This document shows positions 8,197 through 17,736 of a DNA stretch of 64,000 nucleotides, piece by piece. The position numbers and the translations under genes were made by a program. The DNA is taken from NCBI GenBank assembly GCA_019509985.1, contig JAEKLF010000042.1, positions 1 through 64,000 of the forward strand, given 5' to 3'. The stretch is from Burkholderiales bacterium (lineage in GTDB: Bacteria; Pseudomonadota; Gammaproteobacteria; Burkholderiales; Burkholderiaceae_C). The notes beneath the pieces were generated by a model. That model saw nothing but the letters and a program-made list of their open reading frames with translations. It was not told the DNA's origin and did no database searches. Every line of letters begins with the position of its first letter. The first letter of the stretch is position 1.

Positions 8197-10550
8197 TGCG
8201 GCCTTGGCTGCACCGGATTTTCTGGATCGCGCTGAGCCTGGCGGCCTGCGCGCCGTTGCAGGCGCAGCCCGCACCTCAGCTGGCTTGGCAACTGCTCGAA
8301 GACCCTGGTGGCACCCTGACGCTGGCCGACGTGCAGGCGCGGGCTGGCGAGTTCAAGCCTGACCGGCCGACCGGCCATCTGCGCACTCCCGGCTACACGC
8401 GCACGGCGCTGTGGGCACGGCTGGAGCTGCCCGCCAACGCCCAGCCGGAGACGCTTTGGCTGGTGATGACGCTGATGCGCATCGAGCACGCGCAGCTGTG
8501 GGTCGAGGCGCCCGATGGGCAATGGCGCCATGCCCAGGCCGGCCTGCTGGTGCCGCATGGGCTATGGCCGCTGGACACGAGCGACGTGAGCTTCGAGCTG
8601 CGCCCCGAGCCGGGCCGGCCGCTGCGCCTGATGCTGCGCGAATCAGGCCGCACGAGCGCCTCTTTCGACGCGCTGCTGTGCCGGCCGCGCGACTGCGACG
8701 GCGCCAACCGTGACACCGCCCTGGCCATCGCCGTGCTGGCCGGCAACCAGATGCTGGCCGCCGCCGGCTACCTGCTGCTGTTCTTCTTCTGGCGGCGGGC
8801 GGCCTTCGCGCTGATGGCGGGTTCGGTGGCGGCCTACGGCCTGTACGAGCTGAGCCTGCATGGCCTGAGCTTTCAGTACCTCTGGCCCAACGCCACTGCC
8901 TGGGCGCCGCGCAGCCTGGTGGTGCTGATGGGCGCGGCGCAGCTGCTCAATTCGCTGGCCGTGGCCGCCATCCTGCCCATGCGCCGGGCCACGGCCGCGC
9001 TGCGCTGGGCGCTGGCTGCCGTGTGGCTGGCCATCGGCGCCGCGCTGTTGACCGCCCTGTGGGGCGACTACCGGGCCGTGGCCCCGCTCGTCAACGCGCT
9101 GACGGGGCTGTGCGGCCTGCTGACGCTGGTGCTGACCGGCTGGGCCTGCTGGCGGCGCCTGCCGCTGGCCGGCTGGGCCGCGCTGGTGATGGCGTCCACG
9201 GTGCTGGGCGCGCTGCCGCGCTACGCCTACGTGCTGGGCTGGCTGGGGCTGGGGCCGGTGATGTGGCTGACCACGCCCGTCGTGCTGCTGCTGTCGCACC
9301 TGATCCTGTTGGTAGCCCTGGTGCAAAGGGTCGTGCAGCAGCGCCGCGCCGAGCTGGCCGCGCAGGCGCAGCTGCTGCAGGAGCGGGCCGCGCGCAGCGG
9401 GGAGCTGGAGCGGCAGGTGGCGCAACGCACCGGCGAGCTGCGCGATGCGCTGCAGGAGGCCCGCAGCCAGCACCAGCAGCGCAGCCGCCTGCTGGCCTAC
9501 ATCGGCCACGACCTGCGCGCGCCGCTGGCCGCGACGGTGAGCTATCTGCGCCTGATGGGTGGGAGTGGCGGCGGCGGCCGGCGCGACCAGCAACTGCGCG
9601 CCAGCGTCGAGCAGAGCGTGGGCTACCAGCTGGCGCTGATCGACGAACTGGTGGAGTTCTCGCGCGGCGAGCTGCACGTGCTGGAGCTGGTGCCCGCGCC
9701 GCTCTACATCCACGGCCTGCTGCACGAGCTGGCCGAGCAGGGCGAGCTGCTGGCGCGCCAGCGCCACAACACCTTCCAGGCCCGCATCCACCCCGGGCTG
9801 CCCGCCGTCGTGCTGGCCGATGCCAAGCGCCTGCGTCAGGTGCTGCTCAACCTGCTGTCCAACGCCGCCAAGTTCACGGCCGACGGGCGAATCGAGCTGG
9901 CCGTCATGCCGTGCCCCACGTCCACCGGCTGCTGGCGCTTCGAGGTGGCCGACACCGGCAGCGGCATCGCGCCGCAGGACCAGGCCCAGCTGTTCGAACC
10001 GTTCTGGCGCGCGCCGCCAACCGAGGGCCAGCCGCAACAGGCCGGCTCGGGCCTGGGTCTCGCCGTGACCAGGCACATCGTCGAGGCCATGGGCGCCCGC
10101 ATCGAGCTGCACAGCGCGGTGGGCCAGGGCAGCCGCTTCGTCTTCAGCCTGCCGCTGGCACTGGGCCGCGCCGAGGGCGTGCTGATGCCGGCTGATGGCG
10201 CCGCCACGGCGGCCGACACCTCGGAGCCGGGCCGGCTGGCGTTGCTGATCGAAGCGCCGCAAGGCCATGCCGACCGTGTCGCCGAGCTGCTGTTCACCGT
10301 CAACATCGAGGTCGAGCGCCCCAGCGCCGTCGCAGCGCTACCGCCCGCCGACCTGCTGCTGTGCGACCCGCAGCTGCTGGATGAAACCGGCCTCGCGCAC
10401 CTGGCGCAGTGGCGAGCCAGCGACCCGTCACGCCGCTGCATCGCCCTCATCGATCGCCCGCTGGCGGCCGAACTGGCGGCCCTGTTCGACGCCTCGCTCT
10501 ACAAGCCCGTCAACGCCGCCGCCTTGCTGGCCGAGTGTCTTGCCCAATGA
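8196..10550 (+). CDS. 7TMR-DISM histidine kinase with degenerate C-terminal receiver
   Basis: 784 residues from the ATG at 8196. Signal peptide (about 1-25), a periplasmic sensor domain of the 7TMR-DISM extracellular type (about 30-170), seven predicted membrane helices (about 180-390), a coiled-coil linker (AQLLQERAARSGELERQVAQ), a HisKA box with phospho-His (YIGHDLRAPL, about 440), and a HATPase domain with N box (NLLSNAAKF), G1 (DTGSGIAP) and G2 (GSGLGLAV). Residues about 675-784 resemble a receiver domain: Asp in LLLCDPQ and Lys in LYKPVN remain, but the acidic pair is reduced to IEAP and the Thr/Ser is absent, so phosphotransfer there is doubtful. It likely phosphorylates the upstream AraC-type regulator in response to a small ligand. 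Confidence 0.88.
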   Translation: MRPWLHRIFWIALSLAACAPLQAQPAPQLAWQLLEDPGGTLTLADVQARAGEFKPDRPTGHLRTPGYTRTALWARLELPANAQPETLWLVMTLMRIEHAQLWVEAPDGQWRHAQAGLLVPHGLWPLDTSDVSFELRPEPGRPLRLMLRESGRTSASFDALLCRPRDCDGANRDTALAIAVLAGNQMLAAAGYLLLFFFWRRAAFALMAGSVAAYGLYELSLHGLSFQYLWPNATAWAPRSLVVLMGAAQLLNSLAVAAILPMRRATAALRWALAAVWLAIGAALLTALWGDYRAVAPLVNALTGLCGLLTLVLTGWACWRRLPLAGWAALVMASTVLGALPRYAYVLGWLGLGPVMWLTTPVVLLLSHLILLVALVQRVVQQRRAELAAQAQLLQERAARSGELERQVAQRTGELRDALQEARSQHQQRSRLLAYIGHDLRAPLAATVSYLRLMGGSGGGGRRDQQLRASVEQSVGYQLALIDELVEFSRGELHVLELVPAPLYIHGLLHELAEQGELLARQRHNTFQARIHPGLPAVVLADAKRLRQVLLNLLSNAAKFTADGRIELAVMPCPTSTGCWRFEVADTGSGIAPQDQAQLFEPFWRAPPTEGQPQQAGSGLGLAVTRHIVEAMGARIELHSAVGQGSRFVFSLPLALGRAEGVLMPADGAATAADTSEPGRLALLIEAPQGHADRVAELLFTVNIEVERPSAVAALPPADLLLCDPQLLDETGLAHLAQWRASDPSRRCIALIDRPLAAELAALFDASLYKPVNAAALLAECLAQ

Positions 10551-10571
10551 AAAGAGCGCCCTCAGGCGCTC
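10549..10571 (-). terminator. Intrinsic terminator of ppa
   Basis: On the minus strand a 7-bp GC stem (GAGCGCC/GGCGCTC, loop of four) is followed by TTTT. It starts 21 bases beyond the ppa stop codon and abuts the end of the convergent histidine kinase gene. Confidence 0.75.
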
Positions 10572-10592
10572 CTTGGTGCGTCGGCCCGCTGC

Positions 10593-11132
10593 TTACTTCT
10601 GCAGCGCCTTGGCGTAGTTGTCCATGCCTTCGGTGATTTCGGACTTGGCCTTCTCCGGGCCTTCCCAGCCCTTGATCTTGACCCACTTGTTCGGCTCCAG
10701 GTCCTTGTAGTGCTCGAAGAAGTGCTGGATGGCCTTCAGGCGCATCTGGTTCACGTCGTCGACTGTTTCCCAGTGGCTGTACATGGGCAGGATCTTGTTG
10801 GTCGGCACGGCGAGCAGCTTGGCATCGCCACCGGCCTCGTCGTCCATCATCAGCACGCCCAGCGGGCGGCAGGTCACGACGACGCCGGGCGTCAGGGCGA
10901 ACGGGGTGATGACCAGCACGTCCACCGGGTCACCGTCGTCCGCCAGCGTCCTGGGGATGTACCCGTAGTTGCACGGGTAGTACATAGGCGTCGTCAGGAA
11001 GCGGTCCACGAACAGCGCGCCGCTGTCCTTGTCCACCTCGTACTTGATCGGGTCGGCATTCATCGGGATCTCGATGATCACGTTGAACTCGTCGGGCGCC
11101 TTTGCGCCGGGGGTCACGTTGTGCAGGCTCAT
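10593..11132 (-). CDS. ppa: Soluble inorganic pyrophosphatase (family I)
   Basis: 179 residues, the usual length of the hexameric bacterial enzyme. It hydrolyses cytoplasmic pyrophosphate to two phosphates, pulling biosynthetic reactions forward. Family I signatures are visible: EIPMNADPIKYEVDK near residue 20, the YGYIPRTLADDGDPVDVLV signature with the metal-binding Asp residues (about 56-74), and DVNQMRLKAIQHFFEHYKDLE toward the C-terminus. It diverges from the membrane H+-pyrophosphatase gene at 11295, so this organism has both a dissipating and an energy-conserving pyrophosphatase side by side, separated by about 160 bases that must hold both promoters. Confidence 0.96.
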   Translation of the reverse strand: MSLHNVTPGAKAPDEFNVIIEIPMNADPIKYEVDKDSGALFVDRFLTTPMYYPCNYGYIPRTLADDGDPVDVLVITPFALTPGVVVTCRPLGVLMMDDEAGGDAKLLAVPTNKILPMYSHWETVDDVNQMRLKAIQHFFEHYKDLEPNKWVKIKGWEGPEKAKSEITEGMDNYAKALQK

Positions 11133-11294
11133 GGTCGTCTTTTAAGGGCTAAGGAAAACCCGCATTCTAGGTTTCCCCAACATCGCTGGTAAACGCGCAA
11201 CCCGGGTACGGAGGCGGCCCGTAAGCTCCGCCGCGCAAGCCCGTCCGCAGTCCGCACGGGCCTACAGATGACACGCTAAACAGGAGACTCATAC

Positions 11295-13475
11295 ATGTCG
11301 ACGGAAATGGCGCTGTATTTCGCGCTGGCCTGCGGCCTCGCGGCCGTTCTTTATGGCTTCATCCAACGAAGCTGGATCCTGAGCCAGGATGCCGGCAATG
11401 CCCGCATGCAGGAGATCGCCGCGGCGATCCAGCAAGGCGCGGCGGCCTACCTCGGCCGCCAGTACCGCACCATCGCCATGGTGGGCGTCGTGCTCGCCAT
11501 CGCCATCGCGGTGTCGGGCCTGGGCACGACGACTGCCATCGGCTTCGTCATCGGCGCGGTGCTGTCGGGCATCTGCGGCTTCATCGGCATGAACATCTCG
11601 GTGCGCGCCAACGTGCGCACGGCGCAGGCCGCCTCCAAGGGCATCGGCCCGGCGCTGGACGTGGCCTTCAAGGGCGGCGCCATCACCGGCATGCTGGTGG
11701 TGGGTCTGGGCCTGCTGGGCGTGGGCGGCTTCTACATGGCCATCGGCGGCGGGCATGACAGCACGGCGCTCAAGCCCATGCTGGGCCTGGCCTTCGGCTC
11801 GTCACTGATCTCCATCTTCGCCCGCCTGGGCGGCGGCATCTTCACCAAGGGTGCCGACGTCGGCGCCGACCTGGTGGGCAAGGTGGAAGCCGGCATCCCT
11901 GAAGACGACCCGCGCAACCCGGCCGTGATTGCCGACAACGTCGGTGACAACGTCGGCGACTGTGCCGGCATGGCGGCCGACCTGTTCGAGACCTACGCGG
12001 TGACCCTGATCGCCGCGATGGCGCTCGGCGCCTTGATGATCACCGGCAGCAGCGCGCTGGCCGGCGTCGTCTACCCGCTGGCACTCGGCGGCGTCTCCAT
12101 CATCGCGTCCATCGTCGGCTGCTACTTCGTCAAAGCCAGTCCCGGCATGAAGAACGTCATGCCGGCGCTGTACAAGGGCCTGATCGTGGCCGGCGTGCTG
12201 AGCCTGATCGCCTTCTTCTTCGTCACCAAGGCGATGTTCCCCGGCCCCATCGAGCTGACCGCGGGCGGCACGACGAACGCGATGGCCCTGTTCGGCGCCT
12301 GCGCGGTGGGCCTGGTGCTGACGGCGGCCATGGTCTGGATCACCGAGTACTACACCGGCACGCAGTACCACCCGGTGCAGCACGTCGCACAGGCCTCCAC
12401 CACCGGCCACGGCACCAACGTCATCGCCGGCCTGGGCGTGTCGATGAAGTCCACCGCCTGGCCGGTGCTCTTCGTCTGCGCGGCCATCTATTCGGCCTAC
12501 GCGCTGGCGGGCCTGTACGGCATCGCCGTGGCGGCGACCTCCATGTTGAGCATGGCTGGCATCGTCGTCGCGCTGGACGCCTACGGCCCCATCACCGACA
12601 ACGCCGGCGGCATTGCCGAGATGGCCGAGCTGCCGGCCAGCGTGCGCGACGTGACCGACCCGCTGGACGCCGTGGGCAACACCACCAAGGCCGTCACCAA
12701 GGGCTACGCCATCGGCTCCGCCGGCCTGGCTGCGCTGGTGCTGTTCGCCGACTACACGCACGCACTGGAAGCGCGCGGCGCCCACATCACCTTCGACCTG
12801 TCTGACCATCTGGTCATCCTCGGCCTCTTCCTCGGCGGCCTGATCCCTTTCCTGTTCGCCGCGATGGCGATGGAAGCCGTCGGCCGCGCCGCGGGTGCCG
12901 TCGTCGTCGAGGTGCGCAAGCAGTTTGCCGACGGCGCCATCATGGCCGGCCAGCGCAAGCCGGACTACAGCGCCGCGGTCGACATGCTGACCACCGCCGC
13001 GATCAAGGAAATGATCGTGCCGTCGCTGCTGCCCGTGGTCGCCCCCATCCTGGTTGGGCTGATCCTCGGCCCGGCGGCGCTCGGCGGCCTGCTGATGGGC
13101 ACCATCGTCACCGGCCTGTTCGTGGGCATCTCGATGTGCACCGGCGGCGGCGCCTGGGACAACGCCAAGAAGCTGATCGAGGAAGGCTTCACCGACAGCA
13201 ACGGCGTACTGCACAAGAAGGGCTCGGAGGCGCACAAGGCCGCCGTCACCGGCGACACCGTGGGTGACCCTTACAAGGACACCGCCGGCCCCGCCGTGAA
13301 CCCGCTGATCAAGATCATCAACATCGTGGCGCTGCTGATCGTGCCGCTGCTGCCGCTGCCGGCGGGCAGCAAGGCACCGGAGCCCATGCCGGCCCCCGTC
13401 GCCGCGGTGGCCGCCAGCGAGCCGGCACCGGCGGCCAGCATGGTCGAGATGCCGGCGTCGGCGGCATCCCAGTAA
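11295..13475 (+). CDS. hppA: Membrane-bound H+-translocating pyrophosphatase, K+-independent type
   Basis: 726-residue polytopic membrane protein (about 16 helices) that couples pyrophosphate hydrolysis to proton export. The catalytic region shows [44 protein letters not shown] near residues 175-220, and the C-terminal acidic motif [19 protein letters not shown] near 655-670. The motif [10 protein letters not shown] carries Lys where K+-dependent enzymes have Ala, which by family knowledge predicts the K+-independent form. An Ala/Pro-rich tail of about 40 residues follows the last helix and is longer than usual. A Shine-Dalgarno-like AGGAGAC lies about 8 bases upstream of the start. Confidence 0.95.
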   Translation: MSTEMALYFALACGLAAVLYGFIQRSWILSQDAGNARMQEIAAAIQQGAAAYLGRQYRTIAMVGVVLAIAIAVSGLGTTTAIGFVIGAVLSGICGFIGMNISVRANVRTAQAASKGIGPALDVAFKGGAITGMLVVGLGLLGVGGFYMAIGGGHDSTALKPMLGLAFGSSLISIFARLGGGIFTKGADVGADLVGKVEAGIPEDDPRNPAVIADNVGDNVGDCAGMAADLFETYAVTLIAAMALGALMITGSSALAGVVYPLALGGVSIIASIVGCYFVKASPGMKNVMPALYKGLIVAGVLSLIAFFFVTKAMFPGPIELTAGGTTNAMALFGACAVGLVLTAAMVWITEYYTGTQYHPVQHVAQASTTGHGTNVIAGLGVSMKSTAWPVLFVCAAIYSAYALAGLYGIAVAATSMLSMAGIVVALDAYGPITDNAGGIAEMAELPASVRDVTDPLDAVGNTTKAVTKGYAIGSAGLAALVLFADYTHALEARGAHITFDLSDHLVILGLFLGGLIPFLFAAMAMEAVGRAAGAVVVEVRKQFADGAIMAGQRKPDYSAAVDMLTTAAIKEMIVPSLLPVVAPILVGLILGPAALGGLLMGTIVTGLFVGISMCTGGGAWDNAKKLIEEGFTDSNGVLHKKGSEAHKAAVTGDTVGDPYKDTAGPAVNPLIKIINIVALLIVPLLPLPAGSKAPEPMPAPVAAVAASEPAPAASMVEMPASAASQ

Positions 13476-13494
13476 ATCCCTGGTAAACCCCGTG

Positions 13495-13533
13495 GCTGAC
13501 GGCCCGTGAATTGACGATTCACGGGCCGTCAGC
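13495..13533 (+). terminator. Perfect 17-bp inverted repeat after hppA
   Basis: GCTGACGGCCCGTGAAT at 13495-13511 pairs without mismatch with its complement at 13517-13533 across a five-base loop. It begins 19 bases after the hppA stop. No T-tract follows on + (CCATCC), so a role as a Rho-independent terminator is uncertain; an mRNA-stabilising 3' hairpin is equally possible. It ends 28 bases before the J-domain gene start. Confidence 0.55.
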
Positions 13534-13561
13534 CCATCCGGGCACGGCAAAATCGCGGCTC

Positions 13562-14413
13562 ATGACGAGCATGGCGATCACCCGGCACGAACTGACACGG
13601 CGGCGTGAGCAATTGCAGGATCTGCAGCGCTACCTCGCCGTGCTGGAAGCCGACCACGACGGCGCCCGCGCCAAGCTGCTGGGTTTCCGGCTGCGCTATC
13701 TCGAAGCGTTAGGCCCGCTGATGCGCGAGCTCGACGAGCTCGAAGCTCAGTTGCAGCAGGCCACCGCCCTGCTCTCCGCGGCGCTGAAGCGCCAGGGCGT
13801 CGACGCCCCGCTGCCAGGCACGCCGCAGGCCAAGGCCTGGCCTGACGTCCCCGCACTGCCCGCCGCCACGCCGCTGCCGCTCGAGCCCACCGGCCCGCTG
13901 ACCGACCTGCCGCCGCCCAGCCTGAAGACGCTGTACCGGCGCGCGGCCATGCGCTTTCACCCCGACCTGGCGCCGCACGGCCCCGAACGCGAAGTCTGTG
14001 AGCAGCGCATGATGGTCGTCAACGACGCCTACGCGAACGGCGACCGCCATCGCCTCGAAACCCTGCTGCTGGCCGCCGGCGAACTGCCCGAACGCGTCAT
14101 CGGCGGCCCGGCCGACGCGGTGCGTGCCTGGCTGGGCCTGTGCGAACACCTCGTGCAGAGCCGCATCCGCATCGTGCAGGCGCAGACAGCCGTGCTGCAC
14201 AACCTGCAGATGCACCAGTTGCGCATCGCCATCGAGCGCGCCGAGACCGGCGGCATGAAACCGCTGGACATCATGGCCATGCGGCTGCGCACGCAGATCG
14301 CCGAGCGCCGCCAGGAGCTCTACATCGGCGAGCGCCTGGGCAGCGACGCCCGCCTCGCGGCGGACTTCCTGCGCAAGCGCTACCAGCGTCTGACGGGGCT
14401 CGGGCTCGGCTGA
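13562..14413 (+). CDS. J-domain-containing protein
   Basis: 283 residues from the ATG at 13562, which is preferred to an upstream in-frame ATG lying inside the preceding hairpin. The N-terminal half (about 5-75) is a predicted coiled coil (RRREQLQDLQRYLAVLEADHDGARAKLLGFRLRYLEAL...ELDELEAQLQQ), followed by a Pro-rich linker. A J-domain lies at about 120-175, with the HPD tripeptide that stimulates DnaK ATPase in RFHPDLAPHG and a helix III-like RMMVVNDAYANGDRHRL. The C-terminus is helical with unknown function. It lacks the Gly/Phe and zinc regions of DnaJ, so it is a specialised co-chaperone (type III). Its client is not evident. Confidence 0.8.
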   Translation: MTSMAITRHELTRRREQLQDLQRYLAVLEADHDGARAKLLGFRLRYLEALGPLMRELDELEAQLQQATALLSAALKRQGVDAPLPGTPQAKAWPDVPALPAATPLPLEPTGPLTDLPPPSLKTLYRRAAMRFHPDLAPHGPEREVCEQRMMVVNDAYANGDRHRLETLLLAAGELPERVIGGPADAVRAWLGLCEHLVQSRIRIVQAQTAVLHNLQMHQLRIAIERAETGGMKPLDIMAMRLRTQIAERRQELYIGERLGSDARLAADFLRKRYQRLTGLGLG

Positions 14414-14432
14414 CGCGCCCGCTGCTGCCAGC

Positions 14433-14825
14433 TTAGAAGTCGCCGCCGCCGTTGGTGATTTCCGGGTCCGCGCTGGCATAGAGGCCATCCACAGTTCCGG
14501 GGTTGGAGAACAGCAGCACGACGCCCTTGGTCACGACGCTGCTGGTGGGCATAGGCACGTCGAGGGAAGACTGGCCGTCCGCGGCGCTGAAGTTGCTGTC
14601 CGTCATCACCGGCGCGTGGCCCAACGTCTTGAAGGACGCGCCCAGCAGCATCAGGTCCGAGTCGTCGGCCTGCTGGATAGTGCAGGCGCCGGCTTCGGTA
14701 GGGATGGCCAAGGTACTGCCTGCCACGGGCAGCTTGGCGGCCTTGTCGTAGAAGTAGCTGCAGTCGGCGTACAGGCCGTCTTCGCTGATGAAGGCCTGAA
14801 CGTAGTAGATGCTTGTTGTGCTCAT
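14433..14825 (-). CDS. Small protein of unknown function in sigma/kinase operon
   Basis: 130 residues starting MSTTSIYYVQAF, chosen because GAGGACG lies about 8 bases upstream; a longer reading frame would overlap the kinase gene. I do not recognise a family with confidence. It is acidic, has no signal peptide or membrane helix, is rich in Ser, Thr, Asp and beta-prone stretches (KGVVLLFSNPG), and ends DPEITNGGGDF, which resembles the tail of small DP-EP-type proteins. It lies 29 bases downstream of a large Ser/Thr kinase and is probably co-transcribed with it and the ECF sigma factor; it could be a kinase substrate or an output of the module. Confidence 0.7.
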   Translation of the reverse strand: MSTTSIYYVQAFISEDGLYADCSYFYDKAAKLPVAGSTLAIPTEAGACTIQQADDSDLMLLGASFKTLGHAPVMTDSNFSAADGQSSLDVPMPTSSVVTKGVVLLFSNPGTVDGLYASADPEITNGGGDF

Positions 14826-14854
14826 GGGAAACGTCCTCTCTGCGGGTGATGGGT

Positions 14855-17560
14855 TCAACGGCGGCTCGACAGCCAGTCCCGGGTCTGGGTCACCTCGGCA
14901 TCCGCCTCGTGGCCCGGGCAGGACTGTGCGGCAAGCCAGGCCGCCGTGACCACGTGATCCGTGCGCAGGAATGCACGCATCTCCCGCATATCGGCAAGGA
15001 CCGCATCGCAAACCTCGCGGCGCGCCTGAGTCGGCGAACGGGTGTTCGTCATCCAGGCCTCATCCAGCAGCGCAAGCGAGCGTGAGAGCCGCTCATCCCC
15101 GGGCCGAGCCTGCAGGGCGGCGCGCAGCCGCTGCCGGGTGTCCCGCAGCGCCTGCCCTCCCAGTTCGACGCGCATGCCGCGCAGGCCGGCATGCAGCCGT
15201 GCCCAGCGCGCGCGCTCGGGCAGGCGGCGCGCCTGCATGGCGGGCCCGCCTGCCTGCTCGATCTGTTCCAGCCGGCCGAGCAGCGAGGCCAACTCGGCGC
15301 CTGAGCCCGGGCGCCCCGCCAATGTCCGCGCCTCCTGGTCTGCCAGATCGACGACGAAGCGGTCGATCTGCCAGGCCTTGTTGGCCGGGTCCTGCGCCGT
15401 CGCCTGCGCCAGCATGCCGGCTGCCGCACTCAGCGTCTCATGCGCCTGCACCGCGCGGCCCTGGGCCAGCAGCGTCTCGCCAGCCCAGTAGCTCAGCATG
15501 GCCTCGCGGTAGATCCACAGCGCATCGGCCGCGTGCTTCTGCCGTACCGGGCCGATCTCGGCCAGCGCCTCGTGGAAGGTGCGCGAGGCCGCCTCGAACT
15601 GGCCTTGCCACAGCAGCGCCTTGCCAAGAAAGCTCAGGCTGTTGGCCAGCTCGGCGGTCGGTGCGTCTCTGCGCGCCGGGTCCAGTGTCAGCAGGGCGCG
15701 GCGCTTGAGGCCGATGGAGCGCGTGAAGGCGGCCTGGGCATCCGTCAGGCGCCCTGCGTCCAGGGCGGTGCTGCCGAGATTGGTGTAAGCGTAGGACAGC
15801 TCCAGCACCGCCTCCATGTCCTGGGGCAACGCGTCGAGCCAGCGCTGGCTGGCGACGCGGTAGTCCTCCAAAGCCGCCAATGCGGATGGCATGTCGCGCT
15901 TGAGCAGCAGCGCTTGGCCAAGCCAGAAGGCCGCCCCACCCTGTGCCTTGCGCCAGGGCGCGGTGAGCGCCAGCTCGGGCGGGTCGCCGTCCAGCAGGGC
16001 ACGGGCGGCGCGCAGCGGTTCGAGGGCGGCATCCAGGTCGCCGCGGCTTACGCGCACCTCGCCGATCACCGTCAGCGCCTTGGCGCGCTGCAGCCGCTCC
16101 GCCGGGCCGGCATGAGGATCCTCGGCCAGGAAGCTCAGCGACTTGGCTCCCACGCTGTCCAGCAGCTCCAGCCGGCCGATCGGGCGCAGCTTGTCGGCGA
16201 AGTCGCCGAGCATGTAGCTGAGCAGGTCCTCGGCCTGCTGGCGCCGCGCCTGGGCCTGCTGCTCGGCCGCTTCGGCGCGCCGGGCCTGCAGCGCGCTCAC
16301 GGCCGTGAGGCCCACCAGCGCCAGCACGGCCATAGAGCCGGCAGCCACCGCCAGCCGGTGGCGCCGCACGAAGCGCCCGAGCACGTAGAGCCGGCTGTCC
16401 GGCCGCGCGCTGATGGGCTCATGGGCCAGCCAGCGCTGCAGGTCGTCGGCCATCGCCTGGGCGTTGGCGTAGCGCTCGGCGGGCGCCTTCTTCAGCGCCT
16501 TGGCGACGATGGTGTCGAGGTCGCCGCGCAGCTGCCGGGCCTGGCGCGCGACGGCCCCGTCAGGCTGCCGGGCGGCGGCGTCGGACAGCCGCCGCGGCAC
16601 ATGCTCCACGACGGCCTTGAGGCGGTCGAGCTGGGTCTGCGTGTCGTCGGCCGTCGGGTGGCTGCCACCAAGCAGCAGGTAGAGCAGCACGCCTAGGGCG
16701 TAGACGTCGGTGGCCGTCGTCACGTCGGCCTGCTGCACCTGCTCGGGGGCGGCGAACTGGGGCGTGAAGGCGCTGCCGGCACGCTGCGTGAGCTCGGTCG
16801 CGGCGGCGCCCTCGCTCGCTTGGCTGGCGTCGTCCAGCAGCTTGGCGATGCCGAAGTCCAGCAGCTTCACCTCGCCCTCGGCCGTCACGAGGATGTTGCT
16901 GGGCTTGAGGTCGCGGTGCAGGATCAGCCGTGCGTGGGCGTGGGCCACGGCGGCCAGCACGTCCAGGAAGAGACGCACGCGGGCCTCGATGTCGAGGCCG
17001 TGCTTGCGGCAGTAGGCATCAATGGGCTGCCCATCCACGTACTCGAGCACGAGGTAGGGCTGCTGGCCATGCATGCCAGCATCCAGCAGGCGCGCGATGT
17101 GGGGGTGGGACAGGCGCGCCAGGATCTCACCCTCGCGCGCGAAACGACCCGCGTCGCCGCGGCCGAGCAGGCCGGCCATCAGGAACTTGACCGCCACCTG
17201 GCCCTCGAAGCGCCCATCGGCGCGGCGCGCCAGCCAGACCGTGCCCATGCCGCCCTGCCCCAGCTGGCGCTCCAGCAGATAGGGGCCGAGGGTCTGGCCC
17301 GACAGGTCGGGCGGCGGCGCCGCGTCGTCGGGCACTGAAGCCAGGGCGTCATGCCACTGCGCCACGACGGGCTCGCTGAGGAAGCCCTGCTGCTCCAGGC
17401 CATCAGCGCGCTCCAGCAGCCGTCGCAGGTGCTCGGCCGCCTCGGGGTTGTCTGCCTGCAGCCGCGTGAGCCGCTCGGCGCGCGCGGGCAGGTCCAGGTC
17501 CAGCAGCTCATCGAGCAGGGGACTCAGCGCGAGCCAGCGTTGCTTGTCGAGAGCGTCCAT
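14855..17560 (-). CDS. Transmembrane Ser/Thr protein kinase with C-terminal helical repeat region
   Basis: 901 residues. Residues about 90-350 form a Hanks-type kinase: Gly-rich loop LGQGGMGTVW, catalytic Lys in VAVKFL, HRDLKPSN, DFG in LLDFGIAK, and APE in FAAPEQV. An N-terminal alpha-helical segment (1-85) carries LLDELLDLDLPARAERL, found in kinases of this subfamily. One membrane helix lies at about 415-440 (LAVAAGSMAVLALVGLTAVSAL), and the C-terminal 460 residues are helical and TPR-like, so the kinase is cytoplasmic and the repeats periplasmic. It lies downstream of an ECF sigma factor, separated by a dispersed repeat element, and upstream of a small unknown protein. Kinases of this architecture next to ECF sigma genes are known in several phyla. 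Confidence 0.9.
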   Translation of the reverse strand: MDALDKQRWLALSPLLDELLDLDLPARAERLTRLQADNPEAAEHLRRLLERADGLEQQGFLSEPVVAQWHDALASVPDDAAPPPDLSGQTLGPYLLERQLGQGGMGTVWLARRADGRFEGQVAVKFLMAGLLGRGDAGRFAREGEILARLSHPHIARLLDAGMHGQQPYLVLEYVDGQPIDAYCRKHGLDIEARVRLFLDVLAAVAHAHARLILHRDLKPSNILVTAEGEVKLLDFGIAKLLDDASQASEGAAATELTQRAGSAFTPQFAAPEQVQQADVTTATDVYALGVLLYLLLGGSHPTADDTQTQLDRLKAVVEHVPRRLSDAAARQPDGAVARQARQLRGDLDTIVAKALKKAPAERYANAQAMADDLQRWLAHEPISARPDSRLYVLGRFVRRHRLAVAAGSMAVLALVGLTAVSALQARRAEAAEQQAQARRQQAEDLLSYMLGDFADKLRPIGRLELLDSVGAKSLSFLAEDPHAGPAERLQRAKALTVIGEVRVSRGDLDAALEPLRAARALLDGDPPELALTAPWRKAQGGAAFWLGQALLLKRDMPSALAALEDYRVASQRWLDALPQDMEAVLELSYAYTNLGSTALDAGRLTDAQAAFTRSIGLKRRALLTLDPARRDAPTAELANSLSFLGKALLWQGQFEAASRTFHEALAEIGPVRQKHAADALWIYREAMLSYWAGETLLAQGRAVQAHETLSAAAGMLAQATAQDPANKAWQIDRFVVDLADQEARTLAGRPGSGAELASLLGRLEQIEQAGGPAMQARRLPERARWARLHAGLRGMRVELGGQALRDTRQRLRAALQARPGDERLSRSLALLDEAWMTNTRSPTQARREVCDAVLADMREMRAFLRTDHVVTAAWLAAQSCPGHEADAEVTQTRDWLSSRR

Positions 17561-17589
17561 GTCAGGGGTCTACGGCGCTCTCGCGCCCG

Positions 17590-17736
17590 CTGCGCATGGG
17601 CCCTGCGGGCCAGGCGCCAGGCCGCTCCCAGGCCGGCCCGCGCCGGCGATGTGCGCGCGGCTCGGCGCCGCGAGCGTCATCTCGGGGATCGACCGGGCTT
17701 GGCCGCGTTCAGCAAGGCCGGACTGGGCGAGGGGCT
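17590..17736 (-). repeat. Dispersed intergenic repeat, copy A (sigma to kinase)
   Basis: Fills the gap between the sigma-factor stop and the kinase start. Read on the minus strand it begins GCCCCTCGCCCAG right after the stop, continues TTGCTGAACGCG, GGTCG, GCACATCGCC, GCGCGGGC and TGGGAGCGGC, and ends GGCCCGCAGGG. The same blocks in the same order occur at 36883-37030 and, with an internal gap, at 61689-61794; a shorter copy is at 37883-37945. Confidence 0.75.

Noticed and set aside
11802-13550. Minus-strand frame opposite hppA, about 580 codons
   Set aside because: Composition dominated by His, Arg, Gly and Ala; no domain; the sense strand encodes an unmistakable H+-pyrophosphatase.
13511-13561. 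Earlier start for the J-domain protein
   Set aside because: These codons lie inside the 17-bp hairpin and encode a peptide unrelated to J-domain proteins; the ATG at 13562 is more plausible.
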